This document shows, in pieces, positions 22,501-37,500 of a DNA stretch of 64,000 bases. The stretch is from positions 7,192,001-7,256,000 of the forward strand of contig JAGYXB010000825.1 in assembly GCA_022495005.1 (NCBI GenBank), read 5' to 3'. Below the pieces are notes generated by a model that did no database searches, was not told where the DNA came from, and was given only the letters and a program-made list of their open reading frames with translations. Source of the DNA: Rhyacophila brunnea (Eukaryota; Arthropoda; Insecta; Trichoptera; Rhyacophilidae). The stretch's first letter is position 1. Each line of letters starts with the position of its first letter. The translations under genes were made by a program, and so were the position numbers.

Positions 22501-25500
22501 AGTAAAATTGGTCTGCGTACTAGGGTCGGCGGGGTGGAGACTTGCCTTCATAAAATATGAACCTTATACAATTTATTAGGTTATAGTTGTTATTATGTAC
22601 TCAAAAATTATTATAAAATATTTTGAGACAGATGTATAGATAATTGTGTCGCTGAGTTTTAAAACCCGCTATTACACTTTTTTGAAATAATTAAGATATA
22701 TATATATATATATATATATATATCGTTGGATTCGTTATGAAAATCTCTACATGAAAATTTTATCACCTATTTCAAAAGCCGCTACGATTAACTGTCATTT
22801 ATGAAACAAAATCAATGTGTCTATCAAATCCTGCTATAACACTACTGAAACATTCAAAAACCTTTTTAGTTCAAAAAGTTTTTGTTGATTTTCTCACATA
22901 ATGAAAAAGTGTTATAGCGGGTTTTGAAACTCAGCGACACAATTGATATTGATTGAGTCATCAGTCTATTTTATATACATTGTATACTCGAAGCTGAGAA
23001 AGACCTCATTACATATCAATAAGAAGAGATTATTTAGGTACCGATTACTTACCAAATGCGGCTGTTCTAAGATAATTTGCACGGCATTTGAGACATGATT
23101 ATTACTATTCTTCAAGGCCAAAATGGCTTTATTTTTGGAGTATCCCATGTCGACTAGCATCTTGACAAAAGGCATCGATACGTACTGCTGCCCGTCTATA
23201 CATTTGCCAAGAGCTCTGCTTTCTCTGAAACCATTAAAAATATTAAAATATTCGCATTAAAGTATCTGCATTAAAAAAGTTGTCCCAGGCATGTTCGACA
23301 TGTCGTCGCTGTAGGATTGATTTCCCGAATAGACCAAATGTTCAGGAGACGAAAAACAAATTTCATAATCCTATATTTAAATACGAGGGTGGGTCAATAA
23401 GTCCTTAGAAAAGCCGACAGGTGGCGCGACTAGTACTGTAAGCGGTTTGTTTTCATGCAGCGGCACTACTGATTCAGTATGCTGCGAAGTTTCAATCAGA
23501 TTGGTCGGTTGTTGTGTGTTTCTCGTACATTTAAAAAAAAAATTTGCTTGTGGAAAATGGAAAAATGGAAAATGGAGAAAATTGAGTTTAGAGCTGTTAT
23601 TAAACATTTTAATATAAAAGGGTTAACAGCAAAGGAAATAAAAAATGAGTTGGATTTAGTTCACGGCATATCTGCTCCTTCACTTGCAACTATTTATAAC
23701 TGGTTAAATGAATTTAAACGTGGTCGTACATCAAGAAAGGATGAACCACGCTCAGGACGTCCTGTAGAGGTGACTACACCAGAAATGATCAATAAAATCC
23801 ACGATATGGTGTTAAGTGACCGAAGATTAAAGTTGAGTGAGATAATTGAGGTTACAGGGATCTCAAAAGGTAGCGTCATTTCTATTTTACATGACAAATT
23901 GGGCATGAAAAATATTTCTGCAAGATGGGTGCCGCGTTTGCTCACAGTCGACAATAAACGCAATAGGGTGGTGGCCTCTAAAGCCCTGTTGTCGCTCATG
24001 CAACGCAATCCGGATGAATTTTTTCGTCGCTTTGTGACTGTAGATGAAACATGGATACACCACTATACTCCCGAGACGAAAGAACAGTCAAAGCAGTGGA
24101 TTGCGAAGGCAAACCATGTCCAAAGAAGGCGAAAACCGTAAAATCAGCTGGTAAGGTTATGGCTACTGTATTTTCGGATGCACGTGAAATTATTTTCGTT
24201 GACTATTTGGAAAAAGGAAAAACAATAACAGGGGATTATCATGCATCTTTATTGGACCAGCTAAAAAACAAAATTGAAGAAAAACGGCCTCATTTAAACA
24301 GGAAAAAAATCCTCTTTCATCAGGACAATGCCCGTGTTCACACATGTTTACGATCAATGGCTAAAATTGAAGAATTGAAGTTCGAATTGGTCGACCACCC
24401 ACCGTATTCGCCAGATTTAGCCCCCAGTGACTTTTTCCTTTTCCCAAACTTAAAAAAATGGCTAAGTGGACAACGTTTTTTTTCAAATGAAGAAGTCATC
24501 GATCGGACAAATGCTTATTTTAAGGACCTTCCGAAAACTTATTTTTCTGACGGTTTAAAAAAAATTGAGAAACGTCTAACCAAGTGTATTGAGCTCCAAG
24601 GAGATTATGTTGAGAAATAAAAAAAAAATACAAAAATAAAAACTGTTTTAATGCTTTTTTCTAAGGAATTATTGACCCACCCTCGTACATGGAGATATTT
24701 AAATTGTTATTTTTACAGCATATGAATGATGTATTCATTACCATTACAAAGTAATTTAAAAAAAAAGGATAGTTCTCGTCCAATTAGATACAAAAAAACA
24801 TTCTGCATTAAGAGGTTGATTTTGACAAAAACAGATATTCGGTAAACCAATCCTATAGCGACGATGTGTCGACCGATTGTACACTAGGCCCATAGGAATT
24901 GATTCGTAAAAATTTAAACAGCGTGTATATTCGGTTACATGTAAATTGTCTGTAAAACATTTCACCATGGTACAGTACGCCGTGAGCTTTCTATCGGAAA
25001 GAGATGACCGTATATTATACTGTTTCCAATTTTAAGAGATTTAATATGAACATTAATTCAACTTTCGTAGCTGATTTTGGCAAAATTAATGAATTCAAGA
25101 ATGAAAACCTAACCTAACAAATAATCCAGTATATTGGCTATTTTTAAAATTTGTTTGCAGCTGGCTTCCTGTAAAGTGTAAACCGACAAGAACCATGTTT
25201 TATTTAGACATGAATTTTATGTCAGTACATACTATACGACCCAAAGAGGTTGGACGGTCTTTAATATACGGTCATTTATTTCCGATACACCATTTCACTG
25301 TGAAGTGTGATACGGCAAACTGCATACGTACAAGTTTCCGGACACGGTATATTCAGATGTAATAAAATATGATTTCATTGAGATTTTGAAGAAGAGGCAT
25401 AACCATTCTGATTTTGATTTCCATAAACAGCTTACGTGGAAATCGTTTTCAAATTAACTATGAGGATACCCATGTGGCCCCGTTGTACCACTTAATTTGT

Positions 25501-28500
25501 ATTGCACCAATCACCGCCTGCCGCAGAAGTGAGAGAAAGAGGACATGTGAATCCCCACAGTTTAAACTGAGGCACAGTTTCCACTTACCGCAATATAGTA
25601 TGATAGTTTGATACATAATGAGTGTAAGTTATCATTTTCACGATGAATGGGAAATGGAATAGGTAAGTACATATTTCTGTGATAGTGAGACATGTGCTGT
25701 CATTTAATTTGTAATGCTTCAGAGCCAGAGCCATGTGTGTTTTAGTTGAAGAATGACAATGGGAGTGTGTAGTAGATAATTGCTAGTTTTGATACTGGAT
25801 GGTAGATCATGGCCTACTTGAAGTTGGACATGCCTTATCTAGTCCAGTGTTTCTCAAACGGTAGTCTGCAGAAATTTTTTGGTGGTCCACGAATTTTGGC
25901 ATCCAAATGCCTATGCTAAAAACCCGTGCGCCTACAAGTATTTGTGCATTTTATTTTTGTTCTCAAAATAAATTAATGGTTTAACATGAGAAAATAAACC
26001 GCGATCAAATGTTATTATGCAAATATTTTTTTATTTCTGTGTTAGCGGACCGCAAAATGTTTCTTTTATGTTCAGTGGTCCGCAGGTGTAAAAAGGTTGA
26101 GACTTACTAGGTAGACACTGACTAGACCATTTCTGATTATTATTAGTTATTATTTCAAAGCTATTATAATGAAGTTCTATTAAATAAATGCCAGTTGAAA
26201 TAATCTGTTTAATTTTAAAAAGTCTGCAAAATTTTGTCCCATCGCCCAAAATATACCAAAACTATTATGGTTTGGTTTAGACAGGGTTTAATTGATTTTT
26301 AAAAACTAACCAATACCATCTGTAAATTGTAGTATAAGTTCAATAAAAACAAATATGTATGACTAACAAAGTTTAATGTGTACTATTTATGGTGAATCTT
26401 AACAGCCTACCTCCACCTTTCGCCACTGATATCCCCACTTCATTTGCAACAAGCTTGGTCCATCAGAATGAGAGAAAAATATTCACAGTGACACCAAATT
26501 ACCAGATAATACTCGCACGACTAATAATTATTTAAATATATAAAAAAGAGATGTAATGTATCTCTACCTTTCCTCCTTGGCCTTCTTCCTGTTTTCAATT
26601 TTTTGTTGTCTTCGTTTATTAACAAACTCGACAGAGGTTTGAACGTTGCCTTCGCAAGCCCTTAAAGCCATCCTGGACTCGACTAGAGTGAACCCCATAT
26701 CCATCATTGCGCACAAAGAATCATCATTCACTTTCAGAACACTTAATTCGTGTTCGGCTCTCTCCATGAGGGCTTTAGCTTGAGGTCTTTTATTCTGATG
26801 ATATAGTACGATTGCTTGCAGAAGATGGAGCCTCATAAATAGTGCTTTTTCATTTCCTACAAGTTCAAATAAAAATTAATATCGTTTCTATTGATATTTT
26901 TTTTAATGCATTGATCAAGTATACCGTCATAAAATATTTTTCATTAAATTATAATATACTATTGCAGCACTCCAAGATCATTTTGAATGTCATTTATTCG
27001 TTTCCAACAAAGTAAAATTGCTGATTATCCACACAAACACGAAAGACTAGCAGTATCAAAAATGTAATAAATATTATACGAGGGTGGGTCAATAATTCCT
27101 TAGAAAAAAGCATTAAAACAGTTTTATTTTTGTATTTTTTTTTTATTTCTCAACATAATCTCCTTGGAGCTCAATACACTTGGTTAGACGTTTCTCAATT
27201 TTTTTTAAACCGTCAGAAAAATAAGTTTGCGGAAGGTCCTCAAAATAAGCATTTGTCCGATCGATGACTTCTTCATTTGAAAAAAAACGTTGTCCACTTA
27301 GCCATTTTTTTAAGTTTGGGAAAGGAAAAAAGTCACTGGAGGCTAAATCTGGCGAATACGGTGGGTGGTCGACCAATTCGAACTTCAATTCTTCAATTTT
27401 AGCCATTGATCGTAAACATGTGTGAACACGGGCATTGTCCTGATGAAGAGGATTTTTTTCCTGTTTAAATGAGGCCGTTTTTCTTCAATTTTGTTTTTTA
27501 GCTGGTCCAATAAAGATGCATAATAATCCCCTGTTATTGTTTTTCCTTTTTCCAAATAGTCAACGAAAATAATTCCACGTGCATCCCAAAATACAGTAGC
27601 CATAACCTTACCAGCTGATTTTACGGTTTTCGCCTTCTTTGGACATGGTTTGCCTTCGCAATCCACTGCTTTGACTGTTCTTTCGTCTCGGGAGTATAGT
27701 GGTGTATCCATGTTTCATCTACAGTCACAAGCGACGAAAAAATCATCCGGATTGCGTTGCATGAGCGACAACAGGGCTTTAGAGGCCACCACCCTATTGC
27801 GTTTATTGTCGACTGTGAGCAAACGCGGCACCCATCTTGCAGAAACTTTTTCATGCCCAATTTGTCATGTAAAATAGAAATGACGCTACCTTTTGAGATC
27901 CCTGTAACCTCAATTATCTCACTCAACTTTAATCTTCGGTCATTTAACACCACATCGTGGATTTTATTGATCATTTCTGGTGTAGTCACCTCTACAGGAC
28001 GTCCTGAGCGTGGTTCATCCTTTGTTGATGTACGACCACGTTTAAATTCATTTAACCAGTTATAAATAGTTGCAAGTGAAGGAGCAGATATGCCGTGAAC
28101 TAAATCCAACTCATTTTTTATTTCCTTTGCTGTTAACCCTTTTATATTAAAATGTTTAATAACAGCTCTAAACTCAATTTTCTCCATTTTTGTAAACAAG
28201 CAAATTTTTTTTTTAAATGTACGAGAAACACACAACAACCCGACCAATCTGATTGAAACTTCGCAGCATACTGAATCGGTAGTGCCGCTGCATGAAAACA
28301 AACCGCTTACAGTACTAGTCGCGCCACCTGTCGGCTTTTCTAAGGACTTATTGACCCACCCTCGTATTATTCAAACTCTTGAAATGAATTTCATATTTTT
28401 TTACACATGCCTCAACTGATATAGTGTAGCAATACATACAAATTCAAGTAGTAAATAATGTTAAAATGCTAGAAACACTGTATCTGTGGTGCATAGATAT

Positions 28501-31500
28501 AAAAAAAAACTACAGATAAAACAGCCATTAAATAAATAGTTCATTTACAATAAAATTATTCAACTTAAATTATGCAGTGTAAAAAGAATTGAAATTTTAA
28601 AAATGGCAGCACTTTTGACTGGTAAAAGCGATGCTGCCACAATATTATTTGTTGTTTTGTTAAAATGTCAACTTTGCACAAGGATCATTGGATAAATTTG
28701 AAGATAATTAACTGACTAATACTAACCACTGGTCCCCTTAAGAGCTAAAAGTCGTTCCAGGTTTTGTCCATAGCTCTCGTGGAATTTCTTCTCGCATAAC
28801 TTCAACCTCGACTCGGCATCGGGAATATGTGTGATGCTCTGAAGGCATAGGTAGCACCATGCGATGTCCAGATTTAGAAGAGCATAATTGTCAACGGTTT
28901 TTAATATATCTGCATTGCATCCACTGATAAAAAATAAAAATTATTATAGACACAATTTGACTTAGATCAAATATATTCTAAGCAGAAAAAGTCTGTAGAT
29001 CGATATTTCCGAAATAATTTATGTCACCGAACTCTTTTGATCAACAAAATAATATATATAAAATAATAAGTAAATCTTCACAGTTTTTTTCACTTCCTGA
29101 ACAATTTAATATTTGAGGGTTACGCCAATAGTGACGGTATAATAAATACCTGAAATGGTTATCGGCTTCAGATAGTAGAACAAGAGCCAGCGGATAATTT
29201 TTCAGTTTTAATTCATTTCGTCCTCGTTCGTGCAGTGTCATGGCTATCATCAATGCTTTTTTTTCACGAGGTGGTAGCTTTATGGTGTTGCCATGCTGGT
29301 CTTCAAGCTGCCAAATTTTATTTTAAACAACAATAAGCTATCGTGAATAAATGAACACTTGCTGTGGCAATTATATCAGAGGATTAAATAACACAAGGAT
29401 AGAATACAAATGTAAGATATTGAAGATTATCTTCTCTATAGACAAAGTTTAGATATATGAAAATGAAGTTTAGAAACGGTTACTATAAACTGACATGATC
29501 TGTTCTGTCAGTCAATTATAACTACAGTAAAACCTCGTTAATAAGAACACGGATAATTCGAAATTCGCCGTAATTTGAAATTTTCGCAAAAACAAGTCCC
29601 TTAAACATTATTTTTGTATAAAACCATACCTTTAATTCGAATTTCATAATTCGAAATGATTGTCCTGGCATACAAAAATATTCAATAAATCGTAATAAAG
29701 TACACTATTTCATGAGCGAGTAATTGAAAAATGTGACAGATTTATCATAGAATATCATAAATGACTTATTTTAAGAAGGTAATATAAATAATCCTGACAT
29801 TTTATGACCCATTAACACACACGGAATCGGAAATTTCGTAGGCACATCTATGATCGTAAACGAATTTAATGAAAAAAAAAATTTCAAAATTTTAATATTT
29901 TTCCCCCATACATTTCATATTTCGTAATTCAATTTTTTTTTCGATTTTCGGTTCCATGGAATTTGTATTAACGAGGTTTTACTGTGTACATGTATTTTGT
30001 ATTATAATGGCAATGTTTTCCGTGTCCGGAAATTTGTAAGTATGTAGTTCGTGCTGTATCACACATCACCGTGAAATGTCGTATCGGAAATATAATATAT
30101 GGTCGTATATTAAAGACTGTCAAACCTCTTTGGGTAGTATACGACTGAGATAAAATCATGTCTAAATAAAACACAGTTGTCGGTTTACAGGAAGCCAGCG
30201 GCAAACAAGTTTCGAACATAGCCGATATACTGGATAACTTGTTAGGTAACGTTAGGATCTAACAAAATTGAAACATTATTGTCTGCAATGCTTCATGAAC
30301 TCGTAATTTTTTCATCTCTTTCTGATAAGAAAGCTCACGGTGAACTGTGCTACGGTAAAATGTAATACGTACAATTTACATGTAATCAATGTTTTCATGT
30401 TAAAAATGTTATCAGTATAACAAATACCATTCATTTATAGCGAATTTAACTTTCATATTGGCAAAAACTCCACATTTAACAATTCAAGGAATTCACTATT
30501 TTGAGAGAATCTAAAATTGTACTGAAATGCTTAAAACAGGTGCAGGCAATAATAATGAAGTGAATGCGAATTGACTTGCAGCCGCCTGCAGTTAATTTAA
30601 TCATTAGTGATTAATCTTTTATCAGCTTCACTTTCATTTAGATGTAGGTATGATCTGTCTTCTAGATAAGGTTTCCTTCAACATCTTAGATTAACTTTCA
30701 ATTTGAAGGAAAATTTAAAATGAGCAGACAGGTATCAGAGTAGGATATTTTATACCTGCATATAGTGATCATTATCAGCACTGTCCGACAATAGTTCTGC
30801 ATCATGCCTCGCCAGTTGCATTTCAGAATATATATCATCCACTTTTCGAAGTCCGGTTGGACTATCTGGAAAGACAACATAATACATAGCAATTAATTCT
30901 ATTTCGGACCAAGTGATAAAATTGTTTATATACCAAAGCAAATTTTCACTACTTAAAACATATACACCTTAACTTCCATTAAACTGCCAAACAAAACTTC
31001 AAACCAGTTTCTGACGATCTTATAACAGGGAGGTGGATGCAATACAGACAAATATTATGTTTTATTTAACCGGTTCCATGCCTTCAGTGAGTTTTCTCGC
31101 TCTATAAGGCCGTGATCGACAGGTCGCACATACAAATTTCGGGAGTTATCTCGTCTGACTTTAAACTTAAATTACTAGATTTGTGAAATCTAAAAAATTA
31201 AACGCAGTGACATCTGTTTGAATGATTATGAAATACTAAGCCACAAATTATCGGTATTACAGTGATTTTAGTGAGCCTCGACACATTTCGAGTCGTTAAA
31301 AATCTGTGGCCTGTGGTCAGATCGTCGCTGTAGGATTGGTTTGTCGAATAGACCAAATGTCAAATGTTCAGGAGACGAAAAACAAATTTGATTATCCTAT
31401 ATTTAAATACATGAAGGTTATTCATTGCGTTGCATCAAATTGTTGTTTTTACACCATATGAATGTTGTTTTCATTACAAAGCAATTTAAAGAAAAGGATG

Positions 31501-34500
31501 GTTCTGGTCCATTTAGATACAAAAAATCATTCTGCATTAAAAGGTCGATTTCGACAAACCAATCCTATAGCGACGAGATGCTGCCATAGTAATATTGTGA
31601 GGCATAGAAAAGGATGTAAGTGTCCAAAATTAGTTGTAACATGTGCAATAAACATTTTACTTGATCGTGAATTCCAAGAAATCAAGGTTCAGGTAACGCC
31701 ATGAACCCAAATTAGGATCTAGCTCCTCGCCGGGTAGGCCAGGTGATTTTAATTCTCTAATTTATAAAATCATTATTATAAAATGTCACTATCTGTTCTG
31801 ATCTGTAAAATATGAACATATACTCCATCTAATCCAAGCTGTTGTTTGTTTATTGGATTCGTTAACCCCTAGCCCAGTGGTGCGAAGCTATGACACGCGA
31901 ATGTTTTATTTTGAAGAGAAAAAATACCAATAATAATAAATGACAGATCGCATAGTTTAAAAAATAACAGGAAAATCCTCTTCAATAATAAGCATTACGT
32001 TTAATGTAAATATATAATTACATAGGTCGGGTCTTTAGGCTTTATGGGTCACATATAATTGTCGCACTAAAATGGGGGAAGCCGCGCCGCGAACCTCTGA
32101 TTTTGATAGATTTACGATGCGTGAGACCACTATAGCGAGAGAATGTCTCATCTGATCGGAGCAATTATGCTGTCAATGTTTGCGTAAAGAACCAAACTAA
32201 GTAATAAACAATTCCATTTCTACCTACAAATGGCTGTACCAAATAAGAAACAAAAACTTGGTAGAGCTAGTAGTAGTAATTCAGGCAGACAGTTATAAAA
32301 TTGGTGGACCGAAATGTACGGCGTAATTGAAAAAAAATGATAAAGCTATGTGTGTGCTAGAACATCATCACTTTTAATGGGACTCTTAAAAAATATTTTT
32401 TCTGCATGAAAAACTGCTCGGCACGTCAGTCAAAAAATAATATTTGGAAAATTTTGGCACGCGTATGTAAAAAGTTCCACCAACCCTGCCCTAGCCCTAA
32501 CACAATATATGAAAATCTCTTTAAAATGAGATGTTTATTTATATTATATAAGCATAAAATTTGACCACTTAATAGCACATACTGGTGAAAATCAAAATGC
32601 GATGTCTGTTCAATTCTTTCGTGGGTCAGCAGAATTTTCTCCACAGGGCCGCCCTAAAGCATGTTTAATTGAAAAAGTAATAATGTTCATAGCGGACGTA
32701 CGTGGCAGCAAAAAACTAAAGACCGATAAAAATGGAACGAGCCAGAGAGGCCTTCATTTGGCAGTGACCATGATGATGATCTATTACGAAAATCTGTGTT
32801 CTGTTTTTGAGAATCTTTTAACGATTTTCTAATGTAGGTACGAAGCCATGTTTATTTTATGCATGGATAGTCTACGTCTATACCCAGATAATTGAGGTAT
32901 AGTACTTACTGTGGTGATGACTATAATAGAAACCAGTGGCGAAGACTCCATACTAGGCGATTATTTAAAGCCTACCTTCTTATGAAAAATATTTTTTAAT
33001 TGCATATTGACATATTTATATACTTAATCACTTCATTATTTGGACGGTGTTATGCAGTAACCAGTTAAGCGACACTTTTGTGTTTTTGCGTTTTTCGCTT
33101 TAACGACAATATGAATATGTTTTCTACGTTTTGCAAAAAAGATCGTGGTCAAATTCGGTCTATATTGCCATCTATGAGACTTTTAAAAAAATGTGTGTAC
33201 ACAATATAAACAAATCCATTTTGCAGTAAACAGTCATCCACCAAACAACATGGCCGCTGTTGTAAAACTGAGATGTCAAACGTTGTCGTTTTTTGCATTT
33301 TCTTACAATATCTGCCTAGTTATCATCGCCCCCTTACTTAAATTCATTATAATTATTGTTTTATAAGTTACAGTGGATGCAAAGATAAACTGAATTGAAT
33401 AATAAAAAAGGGTTTTTAGGATGTGTCACTTTCAGCCTTCACCAAACTGATTATTGCAAAAATTATGTTCCCACTTTTATGGTGCATAATCAGTTGCTTA
33501 ACTGATTATTGCGTAATGTGATTCACGTTTTTCATTTTATTTGGTGCTTAACTGGTAGTTGCAAAATGATTTATTGAAATATTTGGTTGATACATAAATA
33601 TTGCTTTAAGGGGGGACATGCTCGTCGAAGGTCAAAATTGAGTTTTTATTGTATTTTCAAACCATGATCATGGACACTCCTTAAACGTTGTAGATGATCT
33701 ATTTATATAAGTTTGAAGCCTTATTATCCTTTATAGTTATTTGAAACATTTGATGACTGCATGAAGTATTTTTGGTACATAAAATAGTATTCTTTTAAAC
33801 CTCTCGCTCTAATGTTTTAGAATATAGTCATATTTCGGTACATAACTGTGCAGTGGTGTTAAGATTTTTACATTTATTAATTTTTAGACGCATTTATAAA
33901 ACCATTAGTATAATTTATTACGAGATAATTTTTGTAAAATATTCACGATAAAAAATTATATTGATAATCTCTGTGATCCAAAATTTGACAAGAATTCGGC
34001 ATTTTATTATTCAAAAATCGGCAGAATTAACACATTCGAAGATAATTCTAAAGATACTTATTATAAGCTATGTCTTTGACCATTCAAGTGTGATAAATAT
34101 CTTATGAATAATGATTGCTTTATAATAATTATTGACCTAAGAATAAGGTAGTGTTTTTTTGAAATACGCCATTTCTTTTGTCATTCCCCAGTGGTTAAGC
34201 TACAACATACGGCCGTATGCATAAATTGACAAACTATAATTGAAGTAGGGAGTAAAATGATATTGACGCGCGTGTTTGAACATGTACCGTTTAAAAAAAA
34301 ATAAAAAAAAATTCCGTTAGGTACATGTTCAAACACGCGCGTTAACATAATTTTACTCCCTACTTTAATTATAGTTTGTCAATTTATGGCTACGACCGTA
34401 TGTTGTAGCTTAACTACTAGGGAATGCCAAAAGAAATGGCGTATTTCAAAAAAACACTACCTTATTCTTAGTCAATAATTATTATAAAGCAATCATTATT

Positions 34501-37500
34501 CATAAGATGTTTATCATACTTGAATGGTCAAAGACATAGCTTATAATAAGTATCTTTAGAATCATCTTCAAATGTGTTAATCTTGCCGATTTTTTTGAAT
34601 AATAAAATGCCTAATTCTTGTCAAATTTGGGATCACAGAGATTATCAATATAATTTTTTATCGTGAATATTTTACAAAAATTATCTCGTAATAAATTATA
34701 CTAATGGATTTATAAATGCGTTTAAAAATTAATAAATGTAAAAATCTTAACACCACTGCACAGTTATGTACCGAAATATTACTATATTCTAAAACATTAA
34801 AGCGAGAGGTTTAAAAGAATACTATTTTATGTAACAAAAATACTTTATGCAGTCATCAGATGTTTAAAATAACTATAAAGGATAATAAGGCTTCAAAATT
34901 ATATAAATAGATTATCTACAGCGTTTAAGGAGTGTCCAGGATCATGGTTTGAAAATACAATAAAAACTCAATTTTGACCTTCGACGAGCATGTCCCCCCT
35001 TAACAATAAAAATATTGTCTTAACAATTTATTAGTGTATTATAAGGAGATTTTCTATAAAAATAATTTTATTTATATGTAAATGGGGATTATTGGTAGTA
35101 ATATATTTTTTCCCTTATTTCCAAGATGAATAGAGGCAAACTCATGGTTGTTATGGCAAGAAATGAAATGGCTTTGAAAAATAGAAGAGACATTACCAGC
35201 TCGGCAATGATTGAAGAAGATATTGTTGTATTATCAGTAGATGATAAGATTGATAATATTGTCAATGTTATTGAAGATACCACTCTTAGTTTTGGAGGCA
35301 CGTCAAATTATAATAGTACATTAAATAGAAAAATTATCAGCAGAAAAAAATAACTGATCTAAAAAAATTACTAAGCTTTGTACTCAAAGATCCCAAACCC
35401 TTCTACCAATTTCTCTATAATGACGGTGCTGATTATACTGATGATGTAGAAAGGTAGAGGATAATCCAATCTTTGAATTTTGAAATCGAATAGAATTCAT
35501 ATTTTGACACTAATTTTAAGTTTTATTCATCGGTTAAAACATAACATTTACATTTATTTTTACGCTTCTTTTTTTATTATCACTCTTACTGTGGTAATAT
35601 TTTATTTAGAATAGTACATTGTTTATTCAGTTATGCATACTATATTGTTATAAACACATAATTTTGTAATAAATATTCTATATTTACATTGTTTTTTTAA
35701 TAAGCAAAACCAAATTCGTAAATAATTGATGTGTTAATGGAAAATCAGTTAAGTCACACTTTTGGTGCATAGTGGAATACTGCAAAACTAAAATATTTTT
35801 TTGCAACAATTACAATTTTTCAATAACCGTTTACCTAATATATTATAAACCACGGATCATATTATTAAACAAGTCTGTATACAATCACAAGGTACGTTTT
35901 CAAGTAATAATTTACAAAAAAAAATATAACTCTATTCATTATCTTGACTAAACGGTGTACATTTTTACTTCAAATGCTTATAACTCAAAACTCCATTTTG
36001 GTGGATAACTGGTTACTGCATAACACCGTCCATTTTATGTTATATAAAAATAATTTATTTTGCCAACGAGAGATGTCGTATATGTAGGAATGTATTACAG
36101 TATTACACTGTTTACAAAACAATCTGCAAAGGTATTAAAAATATACCACAGCGCGCCGTAAATTAAATAATAAACGCCGCGACGTCTCGACGTAAATAAA
36201 TTTCCGATTATGTGTGAAATAATTCTGAATTTTTTTCGTATGGACTTTACGTCTCGTAACCTCAGCAAGTCTGCTGATTTGTACGAAATAAGGTAAGCTC
36301 CTATTGCAGAGCCTAAATCATTCGCGCATAATATTGTTGTCACGACTGCGCACTTTGTCCAAAATCATTAATATTTTTTTTTTTTTTCGACCATGTCCGA
36401 TCCTAATAAGATCATATGGGCCTCCACAGAGTAGAGGTTTTTATTAACAGATTTTGTTTTTTACGAGAAATGGATGTCAGCCACTTGCTCAACCTATTAG
36501 GTCCATACCCTGACTCACACACAAATTGAAAAACAATATGTGTACTTGCCAGACCCAGGATTAGATAATTAAAAAATTATTTCAACGGCGTTTAATAAAA
36601 TATTAATAAATAAGTATAGATTGTTTTTAAAAATAAAAATAAATTTTATCTAATGATTTTTGATTTTGAAAAATACGTAATTTAAACACATTGCTCATTT
36701 TTATGTCGTCAATGAGTTTTTGAAGTTTCATTGAATTAGTGTGTCGTTGTCATTTATTAGTGTGTACCTATTCATTAGTAGTAAATATCGTACTATTCTC
36801 GTAAGTATACCTGACAAGTGTGCTCTTTTTATCAGATCTCCACAGCCTACCTCTTTCCAAAAGTCACCCTTCGCCACTGATAGAAACAGGGTTAAATTAT
36901 TTTGATAAAATATGTACAAGATATAGAAAATATTCCATTATATCTCACCTGCTAACAGAACTGTGAGAATCTGTGCTCCATTTTTAATTTGTTGAGAGGT
37001 TAGTCTTTCGTCATGTTTCACTACCCGCCCTTGATGGATCAATTTTACTCTGAAGAAAAATTAATTAAAGTGAGTTTTATATACATAATTTTGAAAACAC
37101 TTCTGAGAAAATGTATTAAACCAACACACACACATAACAACTCAAAACATCTTGGAGTAATCCGTGACATAGGTTAGTAATCAAAGTAATACCTACTTTG
37201 ATTTAAAGTTTAATGTGCACGGGCGCAGAACCCAAAATTATGTATGTTCAATACTTAGAATATTACATTTTTAAATCTTGTGAATTATTCTTTGAATAAA
37301 AAAAATAGTTAAATAAGGATTATAGTTAATTTCTATCATCGTTAGGAAATATCGGCGTGATTAATGATTGCGTCGACAAGTTAATTAGTAAAGCACACCC
37401 ATTTTCTTATAATATGAAGGTATGTTTCTAAGGTGCCCTAAAGAGCCCTGTCAGCCCCCCCCCTTGTGGGGGTCATGGTTATAACATATTATCTGAGATT

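Larger units (their letters stand above)
23304..24863. mobile_element. MITE, CGTCGC family, interrupted by mariner copy 1
   Basis: Ends CGTCGCTGTAGGATTGA and CCAATCCTATAGCGACG, 4-bp duplication ATGT. Without the mariner it is about 256 bp and matches the 31323 copy on both sides of the insertion. Confidence 0.88.
32934..36879. mobile_element. hAT-like element, family B, carrying nested insertions
   Basis: Ends CAGTGGCGAAGACTCC...GGTGACTT-type and CGCCACTG, 8-bp duplication ATAGAAAC (32926-32933, 36880-36887). Its two end regions match, in inverse order, the 660-bp copy at 52610-53269. The extra length comes from an unclassified element (33042-36031) and a SINE (36373-36563). In NUB1 intron 3. 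Confidence 0.88.
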
